A stretch of DNA of 21,438 nt, taken from an uncultured Bacilli bacterium. GTDB lineage: Bacteria > Bacillota_I > Bacilli_A > RF39 > UBA660. The stretch is taken from the NCBI GenBank assembly GCA_947588865.1, contig CANPYQ010000006.1, forward strand, positions 1-21,438. The letters are read 5' to 3'. The position numbers were made by a program, and so were the translations under genes. The notes under the pieces were generated by a model, which saw only the letters and a list, made by a program, of their open reading frames with translations, was not told where the DNA came from and did not search any database. Below, in pieces: positions 7,932-14,031 of this stretch (positions within the stretch are counted from its first letter, which is position 1; every line of letters begins with the position of its first letter).

Positions 7932-8936
7932 ATGAAAAAAAATAATGAATTAATCACTCTTATAATTGCAATTTATAATGGTGAGAAATATCTTAATGAA
8001 TGTATACATTCATTAATAAATCAAACTTATGAAAATATAGAAATAATATTAGTTGATGATGGTTCTACTGATAGTAGTAGCAAAATATGTAACGATTATG
8101 CAAAAAAAGATTCTAGAATAAAAGTAATACATAAAAAAAATGGTGGTGTTTCTTCTGCTAGAAATGTTGGATTAAAAATTGCTAGAGGTAATTACATTTC
8201 TATAATTGATCAAGATGATTTTGTAGAATTAGATTATGTTTTTTATTTATATAATTTGATAAAAAAATATGATGCTGAAATTTCACTTGTTCCACATTGT
8301 ATAGCATATAAAAATGATAAAGATTTCATACGAGAAAAAAATCCAAATAAATTGGATGAAGTATGGTCTGGAGAATATGCTTCTTGCCAAATGTTATATA
8401 CAAATGTTGACATTGGTCCATGGAATAAAATGATTAAGAAAAAATTATTAGAAGATAATCAAATTACTTTTAACGAGGAATTATTTGGCGGGGAAGGATA
8501 TTGTTTTTCGATAGATAGCTTTATGCACGCAAATAAAATTGCCGTAGGATACAAAGGAATTTATCATTATAGAATTGATAATTATGAAAGTGAAATGTCA
8601 AAGTTTAGACTTAGAACTGCTGAAAGTAGTTTTAAAGCTATAGAAATATTATTAAAAAAATATCAATATGAATCAAAAACTCTCGACAAAGCTTTAAACT
8701 TTGCTAGTTGGAATGTTTATTGTTATTTTTTAAAAGCATTAGCTATGAGTGGTGAAATTGAAAAATATAAGGATAATTATCAAGAATGGAAAAGTAAAAT
8801 ACGGAAAAATTTTCCTGTTTTATTGTGTGCTCCTACAAATATAAAAGAAAAAATAAAAATGATTTTATTATGCATTTCTCCAAAATTGACATGTAAAATA
8901 TTAAAAATATCAAAAAAGGGAAGAGAATATAATTAA
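7932..8936 (+). CDS. GT2 glycosyltransferase (GT-A fold)
   Basis: Glycosyltransferase of 334 aa. The N-terminal catalytic domain is typical: ITLIIAIYNGEKYLNECIHS, ILVDDGSTDSS (D42, D43), HKKNGGVSSARNVGL and the metal-binding DQDD (93-96). The C-terminal third is basic and less conserved, ending near a weak amphipathic segment. Ribosome site AGGAGGATTT lies 5 nt or so from the ATG, and the gene starts 8 nt after the pyruvyl transferase. It is one of three glycosyltransferases between initiation and flippase, suggesting a repeat of about four sugars if each adds one. Donor and linkage are unknown. Confidence 0.9.
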   Translation: MKKNNELITLIIAIYNGEKYLNECIHSLINQTYENIEIILVDDGSTDSSSKICNDYAKKDSRIKVIHKKNGGVSSARNVGLKIARGNYISIIDQDDFVELDYVFYLYNLIKKYDAEISLVPHCIAYKNDKDFIREKNPNKLDEVWSGEYASCQMLYTNVDIGPWNKMIKKKLLEDNQITFNEELFGGEGYCFSIDSFMHANKIAVGYKGIYHYRIDNYESEMSKFRLRTAESSFKAIEILLKKYQYESKTLDKALNFASWNVYCYFLKALAMSGEIEKYKDNYQEWKSKIRKNFPVLLCAPTNIKEKIKMILLCISPKLTCKILKISKKGREYN

Positions 8937-8956
8937 ATTTTTTATTGGAGGTAACA

Positions 8957-10351
8957 ATGGATAGTAAACGTAAAAAATATTTACTAAAAAATATTTTTAT
9001 TTTTGCAATAAGTAATTTTTCTACAAAATTAATAATTTTTTTACTTGTACCTTTATATACTAATACAATGACTCCTGAAGAATATGGAACTGTTGATCTA
9101 TTATTTACAATTTGTGGATTTTTATATCCTCTATTTACTTTAAATGTCGCAGAAGGTATTTATCGTTTTTCCATGGATAAGGATAATGACGAATATAAAA
9201 TTTTTAGTATAGGTATAATATGCTTTTTAGTTTCTATAATATTAGGTATGATAACGATTCCAATACTTCATAGTATTCCAAACTACAGTAAATATTCACT
9301 AATATTTTATATATATTTAGTAACTTTTTCTTTATCTCAAATTTTATTAATTAATTTAAAGGGTCAAGAAAAACTAAAACTTTTTACTATTGGAAATATT
9401 ATTAATACATCTTGCATTGCTATATTTAATATTTTATTTTTAGTCATATTTAAATGGGGAATCTTTGGATATTTCATGGGAAATATACTCTCTAATATGA
9501 TTACAATAATTTATGGATTAAAATATAATGAAGTAATTAAAAAAATTCATAATTTTGATTTTGATAAAAATTTATTTAAAAATATAACAAAATACTCTAT
9601 AGTTTTAATACCAACATCATTTATGTGGTGGATAATAAATTCATCAGATAGAATAATGGTAACATCATTAGTTGGTGCATATGCAAATGGTATCTATGCA
9701 ATTTCTTATAAAATTCCGAGTATGATGATAGTAATTGCACAAATATTTAATCAAGCATGGATTTTTTCTGCAATAAAAGAGTATGAAAACAAAAGTAATG
9801 ATGAATTTACTAATAAGGTTTTTAATATATTTTTTCTTGTGTTGTGTGTAATTGGAATGTTTCTTGTACTTATCATCAAATTTCTATTTAAAATATATGT
9901 TTCTGCTGAGTATTATAACGCTTGGAAATATGTTCCCTTTTTAGTATTAGGTTTTGTATTTGCCACATCCGCTACCTTTTTATCAACATCTTATAATGTT
10001 CATAAAGATAGTAAGGGATTTCTTCTTTCTGGATTAGTTGGAGCAATGGTTAATATTATTTTGAATTGTATTTTTATTCCATCGATGAAAGTATATGGGG
10101 CAGCATTTGCAACATTGATAAGTTACATAAGTGTTTTTATTTATAGAATTATAGATACAAAGAAATATTTAAAAATAAAAATGGGAAAAGAAAAAAAATT
10201 ATTGATATTAGGCTTATTAATATCCTGTGCTTTAACTTATTTGGATAATATATATGGAATATTTTTGCAATCAATAATATTAATTATAATTATAATTATG
10301 TATAAAAATAATTTTATTAATTTAATAAAAAACTTTTTAAAAAGTAAATAA
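8957..10351 (+). CDS. Wzx-type repeat-unit flippase
   Basis: Polytopic membrane protein of 464 aa in the MOP/polysaccharide biosynthesis transporter superfamily. It flips the undecaprenyl-linked repeat to the outer leaflet. About 12-14 hydrophobic segments are visible, and the N-terminus has the family pattern NIFIFAISNFSTKLIIFLLV followed by PLYTNTMTPEEYGTVDLL. The start is at 8957, where TTGGAGGTAAC is positioned correctly. A TTG four codons upstream is itself part of that ribosome site. It is the last gene of the plus-strand assembly block and converges with the acpS gene 27 nt away. I see no clear terminator between them. Confidence 0.9.
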   Translation: MDSKRKKYLLKNIFIFAISNFSTKLIIFLLVPLYTNTMTPEEYGTVDLLFTICGFLYPLFTLNVAEGIYRFSMDKDNDEYKIFSIGIICFLVSIILGMITIPILHSIPNYSKYSLIFYIYLVTFSLSQILLINLKGQEKLKLFTIGNIINTSCIAIFNILFLVIFKWGIFGYFMGNILSNMITIIYGLKYNEVIKKIHNFDFDKNLFKNITKYSIVLIPTSFMWWIINSSDRIMVTSLVGAYANGIYAISYKIPSMMIVIAQIFNQAWIFSAIKEYENKSNDEFTNKVFNIFFLVLCVIGMFLVLIIKFLFKIYVSAEYYNAWKYVPFLVLGFVFATSATFLSTSYNVHKDSKGFLLSGLVGAMVNIILNCIFIPSMKVYGAAFATLISYISVFIYRIIDTKKYLKIKMGKEKKLLILGLLISCALTYLDNIYGIFLQSIILIIIIIMYKNNFINLIKNFLKSK

Positions 10352-10378
10352 CCTAATTAACTTCTATAATATTTGTAA

Positions 10379-10687
10379 CTAAAAAATAATAACAACAGCT
10401 ATAGTAAATTTTTTTTCATGTGATATGGAAATTCTAATATTTTTTTGATTAACACAATATGGGATACCATCTTCAGTATTCAAGATTTCAAAATCTAAAA
10501 AATGATAATTTTTTGTTTGAGGCATTGCTTTCATAATTGCTTCTTTGGCTGCAAATCTACCACACAAGTATAATAATCCTTTTTTTTGATATTCTAATTT
10601 TTCATTTTTTGTAAGTATTAAATCAATAAATGCATCATTTTTATTTTCTAATCTTTTATTTTCTACAATATCGCAACCTATATTCAT
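10379..10687 (-). CDS. acpS: Holo-[acyl-carrier-protein] synthase (AcpS-type phosphopantetheinyl transferase)
   Basis: Attaches the 4'-phosphopantetheine arm of coenzyme A to the serine of an ACP. The 102 aa carry the three AcpS motifs: NIGCDIVE (Mg ligand D6), GRFAAKEAIMKA (E49, K53) and ISISHEKKFTIAVV near the C-terminus. It is somewhat shorter than the usual 115-125 aa. The start is set at 10687: GGGGAGAG sits six bases upstream. A further ATG at 10711 would lie at the expected transcription start and has no ribosome site. It runs opposite to all other genes, beside an operon with its own ACP, so it probably serves that ACP. It could also be the only AcpS of the cell. Confidence 0.92.
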   Translation of the reverse strand: MNIGCDIVENKRLENKNDAFIDLILTKNEKLEYQKKGLLYLCGRFAAKEAIMKAMPQTKNYHFLDFEILNTEDGIPYCVNQKNIRISISHEKKFTIAVVIIF

Positions 10688-10718
10688 TATTATCTCTCCC
10701 CAATATTTCATAAATAAT

Positions 10719-10746
10719 ATTATACTATCTTTTTTCCAATTTTAAA
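10719..10746 (-). promoter_or_regulatory. Promoter candidate for acpS
   Basis: On the minus strand a perfect -10 TATAAT (plus positions 10719-10724) follows a weak -35 TTTAAA (10741-10746) with a 16-bp spacer. The transcript would begin near 10712 and carry a leader of about 25 nt. That supports the inner start codon of acpS at 10687. Confidence 0.5.
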
Positions 10747-10772
10747 TATAAAATATGTTTAATTAAAAATTT

Positions 10773-11176
10773 ATGTTAGATTTTGATGATAACATGAATT
10801 CATATAAATGTAAAAATATAAAAATGGAAATGAAAGAATCTTTTTCTGTAAATATTACTGAAGAATATGTAAAAAATTTATGAAATAAATTATGCAAAAT
10901 CCAGGTGTTATAAAGAAAAATTTATATGGGTAGAGTTGTAATATCTTATTTATCAACTGCAGGAATATAGTACCTAGATAGTACATTTAATTCATATTGA
11001 AGAAATTTTGTTTAAAAAGTCAATATTTTATCAGATAGTCCTTTACTAATAAAGGTACTGTTACAGATATTAATGATTGATTTAAGCCATTTACAATTTC
11101 TTTTCCAATTTTTAATAATAAAAATGAAAAGGTTTATAGTGGTACAATGAAAGTAGGTGCTTTAGTTAATGAATAA
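10773..11176 (+). pseudogene. Decayed MaoC-like (hot-dog) dehydratase
   Basis: The conceptual translation resembles a full-length MaoC-family (R)-hydratase of about 134 codons, but it is broken by stops (near 10881, 10968, 10998, 11013 and 11078) and at least one frame change near 11045. Readable pieces are NIKMEMKESFSVNITEEYV at the N-terminus (frame of 10773), GRVVISYLSTAG (from 10929, same frame) and, in another frame from 11051, KGTVTDIND then FKPFTISFPIFNNKNEKVYS and GTMKVGALVNE to a stop at 11176. The last part matches the C-terminal MaoC pattern of GTV, then E.VY.G..KVG. Assigned from remembered family patterns, without a search. Between acpS and an FkbH/ACP operon, an acyl-ACP dehydratase would fit. 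Confidence 0.6.
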
Positions 11177-11340
11177 TAAAGTATTATTAATTACAGGTAG
11201 TCCTTTTAAGGTTGGAGTTGCCTGAATAAAAATACACCTAAATTTTAATTATCTTATTGCCCATTTACCTACAGATAAATATGAAAATATAAAATTTTCT
11301 AATACAAATTGAGATAAATTTAATGAAAAATAAATTTGGA
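11169..11340 (+). pseudogene. Truncated, decayed SDR (FabG-like) reductase start
   Basis: Starting with an ATG that overlaps the end of the MaoC remnant, the frame reads MNNKVLLITGSPFKVGVA, stop at 11223, then IKIHLNFNYLIAHLPTDKYE and another stop near 11311. The first part fits the N-terminal beta strand and dinucleotide-binding TGxxxGxG loop of short-chain dehydrogenases (with SPFKVGVA in place of a normal SRGIGAA). Only about 57 codons remain before the structured element at 11348, so most of the gene is deleted. An SDR directly after a MaoC-like gene suggests a former reductase/dehydratase pair acting on an acyl-ACP. Function is inferred from the motif alone. Confidence 0.45.
11309..11336 (+). 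promoter_or_regulatory. Weak promoter candidate before the structured RNA
   Basis: TTGAGA (11309-11314), 16-bp spacer, TAAATT (11331-11336). Transcription would begin near 11343, just before the folded element at 11348. It lies inside the decayed SDR remnant, so it may be a chance match. Confidence 0.3.
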
Positions 11341-11347
11341 AAGGTAA

Positions 11348-11448
11348 TTACAGGCAATAGGAACCCAGTGATAATTCTAATAAAAACTGTGATATCTTAA
11401 AAATAAGATATTACAACAAGTATGACGAATTATCACTGCCTATTGTAA
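11348..11448 (+). ncRNA. Candidate structured RNA with bulged long stem
   Basis: An outer stem pairs TTAC (11348-11351) with GTAA (11445-11448), AATAGG (11356-11361) with CCTATT (11439-11444) and CAGTGATAATTC (11366-11377) with GAATTATCACTG (11427-11438). That is 22 bp, interrupted by two 4-nt bulges, AGGC and AACC, both on the 5' side. An inner hairpin pairs TGTGATATCTTA (11388-11399) with TAAGATATTACA (11404-11415) over an AAAA loop, with one G-U pair. An intrinsic terminator follows at 11482. It matches no riboswitch class I can recall. It could be a small RNA, a leader element or the remains of a small inverted-repeat transposon. Confidence 0.5.
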
Positions 11449-11481
11449 ATGTTTTACTTATAAATAAATTCTAAAACTAAT

Positions 11482-11509
11482 TGCACAACAATTGTGCACT
11501 TCTTTTTTT
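11482..11509 (+). terminator. Rho-independent terminator
   Basis: TGCACAA (11482-11488) pairs with TTGTGCA (11492-11498) over a 3-nt loop, followed by CTTC and seven T residues (11503-11509). It lies after the structured RNA and before the promoter of the FkbH operon, so it ends a short upstream transcript. Confidence 0.8.
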
Positions 11510-11551
11510 AAATTACAGGATAAAATATATCAATAATTTTATAAATAAAGT

Positions 11552-11580
11552 TTGTATTAAATAAAATATTATGATAAAAT
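11552..11580 (+). promoter_or_regulatory. Promoter of the FkbH-ACP-MBOAT operon
   Basis: -35 TTGTAT (11552-11557), 17-bp spacer, -10 TAAAAT (11575-11580) with an extended -10 TG (TGATAAAAT). The start point would be near 11587, leaving a leader of about 16 nt that still contains the GAGGTGG ribosome site. Placed directly after the terminator, it makes the operon an independent unit. Confidence 0.55.
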
Positions 11581-11602
11581 ATTTAAGAAATGAGGTGGTA
11601 TT

Positions 11603-13384
11603 ATTAAAGAATTAGAATATCCTTTTGATGTAGATTATCTCATCAAAAATAAGAAAAAAATAAAAAAAGAATTATTACTAAAACCAGGATTAATAGAAAA
11701 AAATATTGCAATTTTAGGTGGATCTACAACAAGTGAAATTAAAAATATGTTAGAAATATTTCTACTAAACTATGGAATTAAACCAAATTTTTATGAATCT
11801 GAGTATAATAAATTTTACGAAGATGCAGTATTTGGAAATGATGAATTAAATAATTTTAATCCTGATATTATTTATATTCATACTACAAATCGTAATATTT
11901 TAGATTATCCAACCATGTATGATGATGAAAAAACAATTAATGATATACTAGACAGTCAATACAATAGATTTAAAAAAGTATGGGACCAGTTGTTTTTAAA
12001 ATTTAATGCAACTATTATCCAAAATAATTTTGAATATCCTTTTTACCGTTTATTAGGAAACAAAGATGCTAGTGATATACATGGAAAAACTAATTTTATA
12101 ACTAGATTGAATCAAAAATTTTATGAATATGCTAATAATATAAAAAATTTTTATATTAATGATATTAATTACATATCGTCTTGTTATGGACTAGATAAAT
12201 GGGCAAACCAATTTTATTGGCATATGTATAAATATGCTATGGAAGTTCCTGCAATACCATATCTATCTTTTAATTTAGCCAATATTATAAAATCAATATA
12301 TGGAAAAAATAAAAAAGCCTTCGTACTAGATTTAGATAATACACTATGGGGAGGAATTGTTGGAGATGATGGAGTAGAAAATTTAGCAATTGGTCCAGAG
12401 GTTCCTAGTGGACAAGTATATTCAGAATTTCAAAATTATTTGAAAGAACATAAAAGTTTAGGAATTATTTTAAATGTCAATTCAAAGAATGAATATGAAA
12501 ATGCAATTGCAGGATTAAATCATCCAGCTGGAACTTTAAAAGCTGATGATTTCATTATCATAAAAGCAAATTGGAATCCTAAAAATTTAAATATAAAAGA
12601 TATTTCAGAAGAATTAAATCTTGGTGCAGATAGTTTTGTTTTTGTAGATGATAACCCTGCAGAAAGAAAGATTGTTCAAAATTATGTTGAAGGAATAGCA
12701 ACTCCAGAAATTGATATACCAGAAAATTATATAAAGATAATTGATCGAAATGGTTATTTTGAAGTTACAAATTTTTCAGCTGAAGATTTGAAAAAAAGTG
12801 AACTGTATAAGGATAATGCAAAAAGGAGCCAAATGATGGCAACTTTTGATAATTATGAAGATTACTTACTTTCATTGAAAATGAAAGCTGAAATATCATC
12901 ATTTAAACCAATATATTTAGAAAGAATTTCACAATTAAGTAATAAAAGTAATCAATTTAATTTAACAACTAAAAGATATTCTTTAGCCGATATTGAAAAT
13001 GTCAATAATGATGATAATTATATTAAATTATATGGAAAATTAGAAGATATTTTTGGTGATAATGGTGTTATAACCGTTGTAATCGGAAATATTAAAAATA
13101 TTGATGAACTACACATTGATTTATGGATAATGAGTTGTAGAGTATTAAAAAGAAATATGGAATTCGCTATGATGGATACTTTGGTAAAAAAAGCAAAGGA
13201 AAAGAACATTAAAACTATATATGGATATTATTACCCAACTTTAAAAAATAAAATGGTATGTAATTTTTATGATATGCAAGGATTTGAAGAAATGTCTTGT
13301 GATGAATTAGGAAATAAAATATATAAATTAGATATATCTAAAGAATATTTAAATAAGAATAATGTAATTGAGGTGAATGAATAA
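11603..13384 (+). CDS. FkbH-like HAD-IIIC protein, probable glyceryl-ACP synthase, ATT start
   Basis: FkbH-type enzymes take 1,3-bisphosphoglycerate, remove phosphate and load the glyceryl unit onto an acyl carrier protein. The HAD core shows motif I VLDLDNTLWGG (D243, D245 in the 593-aa form), motif II region NVNSKN, and motif IV FVFVDDNPAERK (D349, D350). The N-terminal domain contains PDIIYIHTTNRNI, and the C-terminal part resembles a GNAT-type acyltransferase domain. The first in-frame ATG is at 11747, but the frame upstream is open and encodes KELEYPFDVDYLIKNKKK and AILGGSTTSEIKNML, the normal N-terminus of this family as I recall it. No ATG, GTG or TTG exists there. GAGGTGG at 11592-11598 points to ATT at 11603. 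The stop shares one base with the ACP start. Confidence 0.88.
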   Translation: MKELEYPFDVDYLIKNKKKIKKELLLKPGLIEKNIAILGGSTTSEIKNMLEIFLLNYGIKPNFYESEYNKFYEDAVFGNDELNNFNPDIIYIHTTNRNILDYPTMYDDEKTINDILDSQYNRFKKVWDQLFLKFNATIIQNNFEYPFYRLLGNKDASDIHGKTNFITRLNQKFYEYANNIKNFYINDINYISSCYGLDKWANQFYWHMYKYAMEVPAIPYLSFNLANIIKSIYGKNKKAFVLDLDNTLWGGIVGDDGVENLAIGPEVPSGQVYSEFQNYLKEHKSLGIILNVNSKNEYENAIAGLNHPAGTLKADDFIIIKANWNPKNLNIKDISEELNLGADSFVFVDDNPAERKIVQNYVEGIATPEIDIPENYIKIIDRNGYFEVTNFSAEDLKKSELYKDNAKRSQMMATFDNYEDYLLSLKMKAEISSFKPIYLERISQLSNKSNQFNLTTKRYSLADIENVNNDDNYIKLYGKLEDIFGDNGVITVVIGNIKNIDELHIDLWIMSCRVLKRNMEFAMMDTLVKKAKEKNIKTIYGYYYPTLKNKMVCNFYDMQGFEEMSCDELGNKIYKLDISKEYLNKNNVIEVNE

Positions 13385-13629
13385 TGAATAAAGAAGAGAT
13401 ATATGAAAGATTAAATAATGTATTCAGAGATGTGTTTGATGATGAAAGTATTGTTGTTACTGAGGCAACAAACTCAAGTGATATTGAAGACTGGGATAGT
13501 TTGGAGCATATTAATTTAATTGTAGCAGTTGAACAGGAATTTGGAATGAAATTTAATATGAATGAAGTAACTACCATGAAAAATGTTGGAGATATGGTAA
13601 ATATTATAATTTCTAGAATTAATAATTAA
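13384..13629 (+). CDS. Dedicated acyl carrier protein
   Basis: Small acidic protein of 81 aa with the four-helix ACP pattern. The phosphopantetheine attachment site is Ser39 in DWDSLEHINLIVAVEQEFG. No second domain is present. The start codon overlaps the FkbH stop (TAATG), so the two proteins are probably made in equal amounts, as expected when FkbH loads this ACP. It would be activated by AcpS, encoded about 2.7 kb upstream on the other strand. The sequence differs from a typical fatty-acid ACP (no classic GADSLD motif), which fits a specialised carrier. The bound acyl group is inferred to be glyceryl or a derivative. Confidence 0.93.
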   Translation: MNKEEIYERLNNVFRDVFDDESIVVTEATNSSDIEDWDSLEHINLIVAVEQEFGMKFNMNEVTTMKNVGDMVNIIISRINN

Positions 13630-13646
13630 TCAAGTAGGTGAGTTGT

Positions 13647-14030
13647 ATGAAATTTCATCATATTGGAATAGCAACAGAAGATATTACAATAACTTTATCA
13701 AAACTTAATAAATACTTAAATATTGTTGAAACAGGAAAAATAGTTTACGATGCAAATCAAGATGCTAATTTATGCATGTTAAAATTACAAGAAGGAATAG
13801 AGATAGAATTAATCAGTGGTAAAGTAGTAGAAAATATAGTGAAAAAAAAGCAATATTTATATCATACATGCTATTCTGTAAAAAATATTGACGAAACTAT
13901 TAATAATTTAATTAATGATGGTGCTTTTTTAGTAAGAGAACCTAGGAAGGCAATATTATTTCATAATAATAAAGTTGCATTTTTAATGTGGAATCTCGGA
14001 TTAATTGAATTAGTTGAAGGAGAAGAGTAG
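13647..14030 (+). CDS. VOC-superfamily protein (glyoxalase/methylmalonyl-CoA epimerase-like)
   Basis: A 127-aa protein with two beta-alpha-beta-beta-beta modules. The metal ligands of the family appear kept: His in FHHIGIA (H5), Glu in IEIELISG (E53), His in YHTCYSV (H72) and Glu in GLIELVE (about residue 121). This pattern is closest to methylmalonyl-CoA epimerases, which exchange a proton next to a thioester carbonyl. In this operon the substrate may be the ACP thioester, so an epimerase or isomerase of the acyl unit is a sensible guess only. Ribosome site AGTAGGTGAG fixes the ATG at 13647; a GTG at 13638 lies within that site. One base separates it from the MBOAT gene. Confidence 0.82.
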   Translation: MKFHHIGIATEDITITLSKLNKYLNIVETGKIVYDANQDANLCMLKLQEGIEIELISGKVVENIVKKKQYLYHTCYSVKNIDETINNLINDGAFLVREPRKAILFHNNKVAFLMWNLGLIELVEGEE

Positions 14031-14031
14031 T

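Noticed and set aside
10328..10345. Palindrome ACTTTTTAAAAAGT at the end of the flippase gene
   Set aside because: It is inside the coding end, made only of A/T with no loop or T tail, so it is not a terminator.
11590..11607. Five-codon upstream ORF (ATG AGG TGG TAT TAT TAA) overlapping the ATT start of the FkbH gene
   Set aside because: Its ATG is part of the ribosome site and has none of its own; at this base composition such a mini-ORF is likely by chance.
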